Source: CAYXRK01 sp964467615
GTDB lineage: Bacteria; Hydrogenedentota; Hydrogenedentia; Hydrogenedentales; GCA-2746185
Assembly (NCBI GenBank): GCA_964467615.1
Contig: CAYXRK010000007.1
Coordinates: forward strand, 1 to 58,702
Direction of reading: 5' to 3'
Length of the DNA stretch: 58,702 nucleotides
This document shows, piece by piece, positions 8,242-16,612 of the stretch (positions within the stretch are counted from its first letter, which is position 1; the number at the start of each line of letters is the position of its first letter). Under the pieces are notes generated by a model. That model made no database searches, was not told the origin of the DNA, and worked only from the letters and a program-made list of their open reading frames with translations. Made by a program: the position numbers and the translations under genes.

Positions 8242-8275
8242 AAAAAATAAGGGCCAGAGCGATTGCCCTGGCCCT
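8242..8275 (-). terminator. Rho-independent terminator of the GntR gene
   Basis: A perfect 8-bp stem, AGGGCCAG (8250-8257) and CTGGCCCT (8268-8275), with a 10-nt loop. On the minus strand it is followed by TA and then TTTTTT (8247-8242). It lies 52 nt after the GntR stop codon, so it is the intrinsic terminator of that transcript. Confidence 0.85.
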
Positions 8276-8327
8276 GGAACAGTCTGAAACGGTACAGACC
8301 TAATCTGTTTACAAGAAATCCTCGAAC

Positions 8328-8780
8328 TTACGCCTTCTTTGCCTTTGCCTTACCACGGCTCTTCGCCATTGCGAGGAGCGACGCCGGGGGCTCGGCGTAC
8401 GGATTGGCTTCGAGGTCGTGGCTCGCGTCGACGATGTCCTGAACGTCCTTCTTGGACATTCCGGCGGCTTTGGCCTCCGAGCAGACCTCGTGAAGGCGGG
8501 TGAAGATTCGGCGCCGGCAATCTTCGCGGCATCGCGCCTCGACCCCCTTGTTGATGAATACACCCATACCGCGGCGCGTAAAAAGTAGGCCCATGACCTC
8601 AAGGTCACGGTACGCCTTGGCGACGGTGTTCGGATTCACCTTCAGCCGTTCGCTAAGTTCACGAACAGACGGAAGCTGTTCCATGGCCTTGACTTCGCCG
8701 GATGCTATTGCAAATTGAATAGTATTCTCAATTTGCATGTACACGGCGACACTGCTGTGAATATCTACATGCGACAACAC
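8328..8780 (-). CDS. GntR-family transcriptional regulator (YtrA-like)
   Basis: 150 residues. The winged helix-turn-helix of the GntR family occupies about residues 10-78: VAVYMQIENTIQFAIASGEVKAMEQLPSVRELSERLKVNPNTVAKAYRDLEVMGLLFTRRGMGVFI. The effector part is short (about 70 residues, with no FCD or UTRA domain), typical of the YtrA subfamily, which often controls neighbouring ABC transporters. No transporter is adjacent here. The C-terminus is Lys/Ala-rich (KSRGKAKAKKA). Start is a GTG with a GGGAGG site upstream. It is transcribed divergently from the PHP-type gene at 9000, so it may regulate itself and that gene. Confidence 0.88.
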   Translation of the reverse strand: MLSHVDIHSSVAVYMQIENTIQFAIASGEVKAMEQLPSVRELSERLKVNPNTVAKAYRDLEVMGLLFTRRGMGVFINKGVEARCREDCRRRIFTRLHEVCSEAKAAGMSKKDVQDIVDASHDLEANPYAEPPASLLAMAKSRGKAKAKKA

Positions 8781-8999
8781 TTGGATGCACCTCCCTCGAT
8801 GGTTTCGCCCCCGATCGGTTACACTTCTATGAGAACGACCTCGTCAGCGTAGTCCCACCCGTACCCACGTGCGGGTGAACGACCCCCGGAGCCGACGCGT
8901 CGAATGGACGATTCGTAGCGTACACCGTGAATGCTCGATAGTCAAGGCGAAATCTGATCCAGATTCGCGGGAAAGCTTAGAGAACAAAGGGGATCGCGC

Positions 9000-10685
9000 G
9001 TGAACAATGCTAGAATTATATTATTGCCATTTACATATGTTTCTGCAATTCTGTCTATGCTTGCGATCATCGCCATGCCATCACACGCCGTCGAAGGCGG
9101 TGTTGAAATAAACCTTGTCGACGTCGTGGGGCGCGCCTTGCCGGGCCGAGTCGAGTTTCAAGCCGAAGGCGACCAAGGCCGAACCCGCGTGGAAATTCCT
9201 CGCGGTGTCGCGTCAACGAAATTGCCCGTCGGGCAGTATAGAGTTTACGTGTTGGTGTATGATCGCGTCGTTCCGGTGCTAGTCGATGTGAAGCACATTG
9301 ACGTTGCCCCGAACTCTACCGCGTACGTGCTACTCTCCCTCCTCGAAGGCAACGCGGGAAGCAGGCCGCTTGCCGGTTTCGATTCCGACGGCGACATGTG
9401 CATCGATCGGTGCGAGCTCGAGCAAGGTACGGATCCGAAGGATCCATCAAGCATCCCCGGCGAGCGCCGATATGAGTGGCCCTCGAAGGCGTTGGAGTCA
9501 AAGGGCCAATGGTATTGCGGAGAACTCTACGCTCGATCCATTCATGGCGGAGGTCAAACATCCGTCAAGGATCTCGTCCGAGGCGCGGAGCGGATGCATC
9601 TTGATTTTCTTGCAATCGCGGATCGAAACACGCTCGCGTCGACCGAGGACCCCGCTTACGTGTCGAAGGAACTCGTGCTGATACCGGCGCTCGAATGGGG
9701 AGACCCGGCCCGCGGGCTCGCGTTAATCTACGGCCCTCGAATACTTCCGCCAGTGCCCGACACGTTCGGTGAGGCCCAAGCAATCGCGTTGCGCGCGCAG
9801 AACCAGGGCAGCGTCTTCGCGATCGCGAACCCATGCTCCCCGGACGCGCCTTGGCAATGGGGCCTCGGGTATGTAAACGCTGTGGTCGTATGGTCCGGAT
9901 CGTGGCGGACACCAAAACCTCTCGCTTGGGGGCAGCTGAACGAGGAGATGCGCCGGCGCGAGCATGATCGCGCAGTGACCGCGATCGGAGTCGCGGCCGC
10001 GACCCCGAGTCTGTCCGCGAACGGTCAGTCCGCTTTGTTCTGGGACATCGAACTAAATCGCGGATTGAAGGCGAGCGCCCTTGGAGGAGGTGGAAACCCG
10101 GCCGACTTCAAATCGCCCGCGTCGCCTATCACGTATATCTTCGCGCGCGAGAAGTCCTTGAACGGACTGATGGAGGGATTGCGTCAGGGCCGGACATTCA
10201 TTTCGTCCGGTGTGGACGGGCCGGAAATCAACATGACGGCGGACGTGCTTAACGATGGGACCATCGACGTGGGCATCGGTGGATCTATCCCATTGGGCGC
10301 GCTGTCGAATATTTCGATCCAGGTCCAGGGTGGTAAGGGAAAGCGGTTGGACGTGATGCAGAACGGCCGGCCGATTCGCAGCTTGAAGGTCACAAGCGAC
10401 AACTACTCGTACAGTTTTCTCGACACGCCGGAAGTGTACTCCGTCTATCGCGCGCGCGTTTGGGAGAAGGGCGAAGGGGCGGACGGTATCGGAGCAGCGA
10501 ACGTACTCGCGATGACGAGTTGTATTTATGCTGAATCGATCGTGGAGTACACGCCCGGCCGCGAGGACGCGGCTTGGGTCAAACTCGAAGATCAATTCAT
10601 CAATCCCCGCGACTCGATCGCTCTGTTGCCGTCAGACCCGGCACAGTTCGAGCTGCGGCCTCGATGGCAATTGGGGGTTCGTTAG
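9000..10685 (+). CDS. Exported CehA/McbA-like PHP-family protein with degenerate metal motifs
   Basis: 561 residues with an N-terminal signal peptide. Residues about 40-110 look like a carboxypeptidase-regulatory or Ig-like domain. Then comes a calcium-binding type repeat (FDSDGDMCIDRCELEQGTDP, residues about 125-145). The central region (about 170-410) resembles CehA/McbA-type PHP metallohydrolases, but the usual GDLHxHS motif reads GELYARS and the usual DHN motif reads ADRNT, so the metal-binding histidines are missing. The C-terminal region is beta-rich. Start is a GTG with AAAGGGGA 6 nt upstream. It is probably a non-catalytic binding protein on the cell surface or in the periplasm. Confidence 0.68.
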   Translation: MNNARIILLPFTYVSAILSMLAIIAMPSHAVEGGVEINLVDVVGRALPGRVEFQAEGDQGRTRVEIPRGVASTKLPVGQYRVYVLVYDRVVPVLVDVKHIDVAPNSTAYVLLSLLEGNAGSRPLAGFDSDGDMCIDRCELEQGTDPKDPSSIPGERRYEWPSKALESKGQWYCGELYARSIHGGGQTSVKDLVRGAERMHLDFLAIADRNTLASTEDPAYVSKELVLIPALEWGDPARGLALIYGPRILPPVPDTFGEAQAIALRAQNQGSVFAIANPCSPDAPWQWGLGYVNAVVVWSGSWRTPKPLAWGQLNEEMRRREHDRAVTAIGVAAATPSLSANGQSALFWDIELNRGLKASALGGGGNPADFKSPASPITYIFAREKSLNGLMEGLRQGRTFISSGVDGPEINMTADVLNDGTIDVGIGGSIPLGALSNISIQVQGGKGKRLDVMQNGRPIRSLKVTSDNYSYSFLDTPEVYSVYRARVWEKGEGADGIGAANVLAMTSCIYAESIVEYTPGREDAAWVKLEDQFINPRDSIALLPSDPAQFELRPRWQLGVR

Positions 10686-10772
10686 ACACCGGGCAACGCC
10701 GAAAGAAATCGATGTAAGTCCTTGCCCTGAATATATTTCTGATAAATGGCATTTTATCCATAATATTATCTA

Positions 10773-10802
10773 TTGACAGTGCGGGAATGCTTGAAGTATC
10801 TT
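10773..10802 (+). promoter_or_regulatory. Sigma-70-like promoter of the cold-shock gene
   Basis: TTGACA (10773-10778) with an 18-bp spacer to TATCTT (10797-10802). Transcription would start near 10809, giving a leader of about 78 nt before the GTG start of the cold-shock gene. The region just upstream (10720-10770) is markedly AT-rich and contains GATAAA...TTTATC as a small inverted repeat. Confidence 0.55.
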
Positions 10803-10886
10803 TCCTCCGAATTGGACGATTACCTTGGAATTTGGGCAATGCCGGGGCGATTGGAAATCCGGTTCTAACAGGAGGAGGGCTCGCTC

Positions 10887-11120
10887 GTGAGCGTCGAAAC
10901 GTTAGCGGAACATATCGAGGGAACTGTCAAGTGGTTCAGCGATCAGAAGGGCTACGGGTTTATCGTGGCCAATGGAAAGGCGGATATCTTCGTCCACCAC
11001 TCCGCGATTCAGATGGACGGGTTTCGCACGCTCAAGCAGGGCGAGCCGGTGGTCTATGATCTACTGGACGGACCAAAGGGTTTGCAAGCGGTGAATGTAG
11101 CGCGATCCCCGCGCGGATAG
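10887..11120 (+). CDS. Cold-shock domain protein (CspA family)
   Basis: A 77-residue single cold-shock domain that binds single-stranded RNA or DNA and acts as an RNA chaperone. Both RNA-binding motifs are present: RNP1 as KGYGFIV and RNP2 as DIFVHHSAI, after GTVKWFSDQ. It has a short N-terminal extension (MSVETLAEH). Translation starts at a GTG with a strong GGAGGAGGG site (10871-10879). It has its own promoter upstream and a strong hairpin terminator downstream, so it appears to be a monocistronic unit with a leader, as is usual for the family. Confidence 0.93.
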   Translation: MSVETLAEHIEGTVKWFSDQKGYGFIVANGKADIFVHHSAIQMDGFRTLKQGEPVVYDLLDGPKGLQAVNVARSPRG

Positions 11121-11147
11121 ACTCCGAATAGATCCACGAACTATCAT

Positions 11148-11177
11148 GGCCCCCGGACGCGCGAGCGTGCGGGGGCC
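11148..11177 (+). terminator. Hairpin terminator after the cold-shock gene
   Basis: GGCCCCCG (11148-11155) pairs with CGGGGGCC (11170-11177). The inner ACGC/GCGT pairs extend the stem across one G-G mismatch and close a GCGA tetraloop (GNRA class). The T-rich tail is poor (GATTCATTG). It separates csp from the TPR lipoprotein gene, which begins 6 nt downstream. Confidence 0.65.
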
Positions 11178-11183
11178 GATTCA

Positions 11184-11987
11184 TTGCGCAGCAGCGTTGT
11201 CATATTCTTCGCGTCATTCCTTCTGCCTTCTCTCGTCGGGTGTGCGAGTTCGCCAGCCGAAGGGGACACGACGTCTAAAGACGGTCTCACGGGCGAGTTT
11301 GAGTCCTCCGACGTCGCCAAACTTTATGCGCGGGGCAACGAACTCTTCGACGCAGAGCAACACCGGGACGCGCTTCGATTTTACAATCGCGTCCTCGAGT
11401 TGAATCCCGAACATATAGACGCCTTGTGCAACGCCGGACTGTGCTACCGGCTCTTAGGATTTCCCGAAAAGGCGGTCGAGAGCTACGAGCGTGCGTTGCG
11501 GTTCGCGCCCGTCGACATGACGATACTGCAAAACTACGTCATCGCACTTCAGTCCGCCGGAATGTATGAAAGGACTCTCGCGCCGCTCGACACGCTCATG
11601 AAAAACGCGCCTGACGACCTGGCGCTTCGGTCGAGTTTGGCGCAGACCTACTTCGCCTTGAAACGCTACGCTGACGCGATACCGGTGTATGAAAAAGTGC
11701 TGCGTGCCGATCCCGGCCACGCGCAAGACTACTACAATTTGGGCCTGTGCCATTACGAACTAAATGACAATGATCGAGCATTGTCGATGTGGTTGACCGC
11801 CCTGGCCCACGATCCCAAAAACGAAGCGGTCAACAAGGGACTCGCAGTGCTATATTGGAGGCGGGCCGAATATGTTCAGGCCTGGAACGCCGTTCGCACA
11901 TGCCAGAGCCTGAGTATCCCGCTTAGCGCGGAGTTCCTGACCCAACTCCAACTCGATTCCGGGCAACTCGGTCCTGACACACCGTAA
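11184..11987 (+). CDS. TPR-repeat lipoprotein
   Basis: 267 residues beginning with a lipoprotein signal (MRSSVVIFFASFLLPSLVGC, lipobox LVGC with Cys20). From about residue 45 there are five to six tetratricopeptide repeats, for example AKLYARGNELFDAEQHRDALRFY, IDALCNAGLCYRLLGFPEKAVESY and AQDYYNLGLCHYELNDNDRALSMW. It is expected to be anchored to a membrane and to act as a protein-interaction scaffold. The start is a TTG placed immediately after the csp terminator; no strong ribosome binding site is visible, but the signal peptide requires this start. Partners are unknown. Confidence 0.8.
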   Translation: MRSSVVIFFASFLLPSLVGCASSPAEGDTTSKDGLTGEFESSDVAKLYARGNELFDAEQHRDALRFYNRVLELNPEHIDALCNAGLCYRLLGFPEKAVESYERALRFAPVDMTILQNYVIALQSAGMYERTLAPLDTLMKNAPDDLALRSSLAQTYFALKRYADAIPVYEKVLRADPGHAQDYYNLGLCHYELNDNDRALSMWLTALAHDPKNEAVNKGLAVLYWRRAEYVQAWNAVRTCQSLSIPLSAEFLTQLQLDSGQLGPDTP

Positions 11988-12073
11988 CGGCGAAGTCGCC
12001 CTATGGTAAGGTTCATTGAGCGCGATCGTCGGGGTAAAGCGGTTCCGATTCACACGCGCAGGAGGATGAAAGT

Positions 12074-14836
12074 ATGCGTCGCACTTCGGGGTACGTGTTC
12101 CTCTTTTCACTTTGCGTGATCCTCGGCGGTTGTCCCTGGACGCGTAGTGCAAAATTCACCAGCGCAGATGTCGGCGCAGCGGGTCTCGGACGAGAGGTAA
12201 TCGACGACGCGTCGGAAGCACCGGGCGGCGCCGAAGGCGAAGGCGACGGTACTGGGGCAGCGGCCCCTGAACGCACGGTTACCGAGCCCGATGTTATTCG
12301 TCGTGACGGCAACATTCTCTACGTTCTGAATCAGTTCCGCGGCCTGACCGCGGTAGACCTCGATACTCATGCCGTCGTTGGGGAAGCGCCCACGTACGGT
12401 TTCCCCCGCGACTTGTACCTAGTCGGCGATCTCGCGTACGTGCTCGTTTCGAGCGCCCAAAATTTCGCCATCGCAGAAAAGACGATCACCGCCGACATGG
12501 GATCGAAGATATACGTAATTGATGTCGGCGATCTTGCGTCCGCTGAAATCGTCGGGACTTTCGACCTCGAGGGCGACTTGGTCGACAGCCGGCTCGTCGG
12601 CGACGTGCTCTACGCTGTCACCTCCGAGTACGCGTACTACGGAATTGACGATGGCACCGGCGTAGTGGAAGCGAAAGGCAACTCAGGCGACTCGACCATT
12701 ACGAGCCTCAATGTCGCCAATCCGGAAAGCATCGTGGTCGCGGATACCCTCGCCTTCGACGGTCAAGGCACCGTCATTCAGGCGACCTCAAGCGGCATCT
12801 ACGTCGCCGCGCCCGATTTCGCTACGGGCAACACGAACATCACCCACGTGGACATAAGCGATCCCGCCGGGGCCATGACCGCGATCGGCTCGTCTGAGGT
12901 GCGCGGGCAGGTCGCGGACCGCTTCAAAATGGATGCCTACAACGGCGTGTTGCGAGTCGTTTCCAACGCATGGGATGCGCAACGGGAAGTGTATGTCACA
13001 ACGATTGATCTCGCGACGCTGACCACGCTCGCGGAAATGAACCTCGCAACCGCCAGCGGCGACCAATTGTTCGCCGTCCGCTTCGACGGCGACCGCGCCT
13101 ACGTGGTCACGTACTTCGTCGTCGATCCGCTTTACGTCCTCGACCTTTCCGATCCCGCCAACCCGTCGATTCTCGGCGAGCTCGAGGTCCCCGGTTTCTC
13201 TACCCACATCGAACCGCGCGGCGACAGGCTCATCGCGCTTGGCGTGGACGACTCCGAGGGGGGACGCCGTGTTAGCGTCAGTATCTTCGACGTTGCGGGC
13301 GTGCCGGCCTTGGTGGATCGCGTCTCGTTCGGTGACGATTGGAGTTGGTCGACCGCACTGCAAGACGTGAAGGCCTTCACGGTCCTCGAAGACCTGCTGA
13401 TCGTTCCGTTCAGCGGATGGAGCGGCGAGTTCGGAGGCTACGAGCGGCTTCAGTTTGTTTCTTATACCCTGAATGACCTCGAGACCCGCGGCTATGTAGA
13501 CCTCTACGGCACGATTCTTCGCTCGTTCGAATATGACGGCGGATACTTCGGCGTAACTTCCGAGAACGTCGCCGTCATTGATGCAACCGATCTCGACGCG
13601 CCCGAAGTCACCGCGACAATCACGTTGGCCGAGAATATCGTAGACGTCATCGAGGCGGGCAACGGCGTCGTGGTGGAGGTGATATCGCGGTACGACGATG
13701 GTGTAACCCTCATTCGGACGTTGGACGAAAACCTTGACCCGGTCGGCGAGGCCGCTGTCGAGATTGGCTCGTTCCACGGCCTATACGCCGCGGGATCGAA
13801 CCTCGCCGTCGTCGGGACCGTCTGGGAGAACTCGAACAGCTACCGCGTGGCCATCGTCAACGTTGAAACGCCCGACAGCCCGTTGGTGGTCGCCGTCACC
13901 CAGGTCGACGTTCAACCCTTCTACGGCTACTACCATTACGGGCCCTACGCGATTGAACCGTTCACAGACGTGGCGGGGGTCGCTAGTACGAAGAGTCTGT
14001 TTGCTCCGTGGCCGTTCCCCTACGGCAACGGCGACTCCGGTTTCGTGCTCGATAACACCCTCGCCCTTCGATGCTTCGCCACCGAGTTCGACCGCTCATT
14101 CGGGCCGGACGAGGCGCACGAAGGCGTTGCGCTCGTAGACTTAACCTCTGGCGAATGGACCGAAACAGTTGGGCTCGGCTTCGACTCGATCACCGCCCTC
14201 GACGCGGCCGGATCGCGCCTGTACGTCGGCACTAAGGTTTTCGCGACCGACCTCGATCCCGCCACCGGCCCACTATGTTCGTACTACCTGCGCCAACTCG
14301 ACGTGCTCGGCGAGGTAGAAGGCCCTGCCGTAAACGTGCCCGGCGATTTCCTCCAGTACGATCCCGCGAGCAACGTGCTCGTCGTGCGCGACTACCAGTG
14401 GGACGAGACGTACTACGTGCAGACGACCCTGCGCAGTCTCGATTGGGACGGCGGCGACTCAGTCGACGTAATCGACGCTGTCGAGATGCCGCAGTACGCG
14501 GGAAATATTGTGGCCGCAGGCGACAATCTCTTCTTCGACTACTACACCGGCTCGGGGTACGCCATTGCTGCGATTGACGTCTCCTCAGAGGGGATCCTGA
14601 TCGCTGGCGAGCCAGTCGACGTTACCGACTATTGGGGCAACCTGGTCGGCGGCGACGGCGACGACGCCTATGTCACCATCGGCGGCGGTTCCGTTGCGCA
14701 CTACGAATTCATCGACGGCATCGGCACGCTCGCGGACCTCACGCCCATGATGGGCACACCCGCCAACATTCGCTTCAGCGACAATCGGGCGTTGGCCCCG
14801 CTCGGCTACTTCGGTTTGGTCGAATTGCCACGCTAG
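12074..14836 (+). CDS. Large beta-propeller lipoprotein
   Basis: 920 residues. The N-terminus MRRTSGYVFLFSLCVILGGC ends in a lipobox (LGGC). It is followed by a low-complexity Gly/Glu linker (GGAEGEGDGTGAAAPE, residues about 52-67) and then a domain like the Beta_propel family: TVTEPDVIRRDGNILYVLNQFRGLTAVDLDTH, with many later blades of the form VGDLAYVL, DRAYVVTYF, LYVLDLSDPANP. The protein is acidic and rich in Tyr and Asp, as expected for an exported surface protein. The ATG has an AGGAGG site upstream. The blades resemble extracellular propellers of archaea and PVC-type bacteria. Function is unknown; adhesion or binding is likely. Confidence 0.8.
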   Translation: MRRTSGYVFLFSLCVILGGCPWTRSAKFTSADVGAAGLGREVIDDASEAPGGAEGEGDGTGAAAPERTVTEPDVIRRDGNILYVLNQFRGLTAVDLDTHAVVGEAPTYGFPRDLYLVGDLAYVLVSSAQNFAIAEKTITADMGSKIYVIDVGDLASAEIVGTFDLEGDLVDSRLVGDVLYAVTSEYAYYGIDDGTGVVEAKGNSGDSTITSLNVANPESIVVADTLAFDGQGTVIQATSSGIYVAAPDFATGNTNITHVDISDPAGAMTAIGSSEVRGQVADRFKMDAYNGVLRVVSNAWDAQREVYVTTIDLATLTTLAEMNLATASGDQLFAVRFDGDRAYVVTYFVVDPLYVLDLSDPANPSILGELEVPGFSTHIEPRGDRLIALGVDDSEGGRRVSVSIFDVAGVPALVDRVSFGDDWSWSTALQDVKAFTVLEDLLIVPFSGWSGEFGGYERLQFVSYTLNDLETRGYVDLYGTILRSFEYDGGYFGVTSENVAVIDATDLDAPEVTATITLAENIVDVIEAGNGVVVEVISRYDDGVTLIRTLDENLDPVGEAAVEIGSFHGLYAAGSNLAVVGTVWENSNSYRVAIVNVETPDSPLVVAVTQVDVQPFYGYYHYGPYAIEPFTDVAGVASTKSLFAPWPFPYGNGDSGFVLDNTLALRCFATEFDRSFGPDEAHEGVALVDLTSGEWTETVGLGFDSITALDAAGSRLYVGTKVFATDLDPATGPLCSYYLRQLDVLGEVEGPAVNVPGDFLQYDPASNVLVVRDYQWDETYYVQTTLRSLDWDGGDSVDVIDAVEMPQYAGNIVAAGDNLFFDYYTGSGYAIAAIDVSSEGILIAGEPVDVTDYWGNLVGGDGDDAYVTIGGGSVAHYEFIDGIGTLADLTPMMGTPANIRFSDNRALAPLGYFGLVELPR

Positions 14837-14870
14837 GGATTTTTCAATATAACGACAGAGCGGAAATCAT

Positions 14871-15182
14871 GTGGACGAGGCTCTTCTTCGGATAAAGCGC
14901 GCCATACTTGCAGGCAGCCACCGCTTTACTCTAAAGGCGGCGATGGAAATGGATGCTGACCGGATTGATCGATCTGATGTGGTAGAATCAATTTTAGAAG
15001 CGGGCGAAATATACAAAACCGTGAGATCGAGAAGCGACCTTCGCATCAGCCGATCGGAAAAACTTTATGTGATTCACAGCGCGAACTGGGAAGGCCTTTC
15101 TCTCTATACCAAGGGAAAATTGATAAAAGATGATGACGGGCGAAGCGTTTATGTTTTGATCTCGTCGAAGCGATCCGAGTAA
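14871..15182 (+). CDS. DUF4258 protein, candidate toxin of a two-gene module
   Basis: 103 residues matching DUF4258: HRFTLKAAMEMDADRIDRSDVVESILEAGEIYKT, later LYVIHSANWEGLSLYTKGKLIKDDDGRSVYVLISS. DUF4258 has a RelE/BrnT-like or MqsR-like small fold and is often paired with a zinc-finger antitoxin. The stop codon overlaps the start of the next gene (TAATG, 15180-15184), which encodes a YgiT-type zinc finger, so this is a likely toxin-first pair like mqsRA. The start is taken as the GTG at 14871. GC content is visibly lower than in flanking genes, which suggests acquisition by transfer. Confidence 0.78.
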   Translation: MDEALLRIKRAILAGSHRFTLKAAMEMDADRIDRSDVVESILEAGEIYKTVRSRSDLRISRSEKLYVIHSANWEGLSLYTKGKLIKDDDGRSVYVLISSKRSE

Positions 15183-15394
15183 TGACTTCAAAAATCACAA
15201 ATTGTCCGAGTTGTGGCGTCGGGAAGCTCGAAAAAGTGCGACGCACGTACAAGCGGGACTATGAAGGAAAGGTATACGCGGTGCCAAACGTGTCCTTTCT
15301 CGAATGCTCGAACTGCGGCGAACAACTCTTCGACTCGGCGGCGATCGACAAGATTCAAGGGCATCCGGCGCGATTCGTAAAGGCCCACGGTTAG
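15182..15394 (+). CDS. YgiT-type zinc-finger (MqsA N-terminal-like) protein, candidate antitoxin
   Basis: 70 residues with two CxxC knuckles: NCPSCGVGKLEKV near the N-terminus and VSFLECSNCGEQLFDS near residues 38-53, separated by the typical RTYKRDYEGKVYAVPN segment. This is the zinc-binding domain found at the N-terminus of MqsA. The helix-turn-helix half of MqsA is absent, so DNA binding is not expected. Its ATG overlaps the stop of the DUF4258 gene by one base, which supports a coupled two-gene toxin-antitoxin module. Confidence 0.82.
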   Translation: MTSKITNCPSCGVGKLEKVRRTYKRDYEGKVYAVPNVSFLECSNCGEQLFDSAAIDKIQGHPARFVKAHG

Positions 15395-15442
15395 ATGCTC
15401 TCGGTGGTCACGGCCAGGCTGATCGCCGCGGGAGGTTCTGCA

Positions 15443-16264
15443 CTACTTGTAGAGCACCGGATTCAATCCGCTCGCAGCCAAGTCCCCCGGTTTGCACCCC
15501 GGTAGCCACGTCTTCAAGTCGTTCACTCGGCCGGGATTGTCCGTCGGAATCACCCGAGCGCCGTCCGCGAAATAAATAACCGTGATCACTTCGCGCATGC
15601 GGTCCGTGGAATTCGGCGTCGCGTTATGAAGCGTCCAGCCGCTGTGAAACGTCGCGTCGCCGGCGCGCATCGCACGCGGCTCTGAAATCTTGAGACCCCG
15701 CTGCTTCACGAAGTCGTTGAAGAAATTTTCCGACTCGTCGGAGATCTCCAACGCCGAAACGTACCCCTCCGTGTGCGAACCCGACGCGAACTGCATCACG
15801 CCCATGTCCGGAGTGATATCGACCAACGGCATCCACATCGTAATCGTGTTTGACGTGTCGAGCGGCCAGTAGTATTCGTCCTGGTGCCACGGCGTCGGGC
15901 CTCCTCCCGGCTCCTTGAACAGCGCCTGATCGTGATAGAGCCGAACGCCATCGACGCCCATCAAGCGGGCAGCGAGTTCCGCGAACCGCCGCGCAAAGAC
16001 GAACTCGCGTACCGCTGGATCGTCCACCCACAAATTCATCGTTTGCAGGAACGCTTTCCCGTAGGTGTCGCGTTCCGCCATCGGCCGCGACTCCCGGTTG
16101 AGACGGTTCACCGCGGCGGTGATGCTCCGCCCAAACGCCGCCGCTTCCTCCGGCGTGCACACGCCCTCGAGAAGAATGTGCCCATCGGCGCGGTACGCGG
16201 CCGCTTGGGTTGGCGCGAGGGGAAAGGACGTTTCCAAGATCGACGTTCGCTCAACAGTAGCCAA
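15443..16264 (-). CDS. Phytanoyl-CoA dioxygenase (PhyH) family oxygenase
   Basis: 273 residues of the Fe(II)/2-oxoglutarate-dependent PhyH family. The iron-binding HxD is H127/D129 (WHQDEYYWPLD). The distal histidine is likely H213 (SGWTLHNA), with the 2-oxoglutarate-binding arginine R222 (STDRMREV). The N-terminus has the family start YRADGHILLEGVCTPEEAAAF. The start is a TTG at 16264 preceded by GGAG at 7 nt. Such enzymes hydroxylate small molecules or acyl chains; the substrate here is unknown. It lies 24 bp downstream of a HicB-like gene on the same strand, so the two may share a transcript. Confidence 0.87.
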   Translation of the reverse strand: MATVERTSILETSFPLAPTQAAAYRADGHILLEGVCTPEEAAAFGRSITAAVNRLNRESRPMAERDTYGKAFLQTMNLWVDDPAVREFVFARRFAELAARLMGVDGVRLYHDQALFKEPGGGPTPWHQDEYYWPLDTSNTITMWMPLVDITPDMGVMQFASGSHTEGYVSALEISDESENFFNDFVKQRGLKISEPRAMRAGDATFHSGWTLHNATPNSTDRMREVITVIYFADGARVIPTDNPGRVNDLKTWLPGCKPGDLAASGLNPVLYK

Positions 16265-16288
16265 GGTAAGTCTCCGTCCCGATGACGT

Positions 16289-16486
16289 TCAGACCGTCAC
16301 AGTTTCTTCGGACACGCTGATCACGCTCTGATCGGGGCCATCCAGATCCAGCCATTCACGAATCGCGCTCCGAATGTTCTCCAACGCCTCCTCACGAGTC
16401 GCGCCTTGCGAATGACAGCCATGGAATATTGGACACGATACAGCGAATCCCTCGTTGCTTTCGATCAATACGACTTTGAATTCCAT
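16289..16486 (-). CDS. Solitary HicB-like protein
   Basis: 65 residues. The start is placed at the ATG at 16486 (MEFKVVLIESNEGFAV) because GGGGGA lies 4 nt upstream; an in-frame ATG at 16498 has no ribosome binding site. HicB core: NEGFAVSCPIFHGCHSQGATREEALENIRSAIREWL. No HicA gene is adjacent: upstream is tag on the opposite strand and downstream is the PhyH gene. Probably an orphan antitoxin-like regulator. Confidence 0.72.
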   Translation of the reverse strand: MEFKVVLIESNEGFAVSCPIFHGCHSQGATREEALENIRSAIREWLDLDGPDQSVISVSEETVTV

Positions 16487-16612
16487 AGCGTCCCCCATGC
16501 TTGCGTATAAATTTACGAGAGTTTACCAAATCCCCGCGAGGTACGGCGTAGCGTCTCATTTCCTCTTCTCCGCCGCCTTGCGTTGTCCCGCCCCATCTGA
16601 TGGAATACTCAC

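Noticed and set aside
12788..13777. 329-residue minus-strand frame inside the beta-propeller gene
   Set aside because: Third-position shadow of the plus-strand lipoprotein gene, which has a signal peptide and known repeat motifs.
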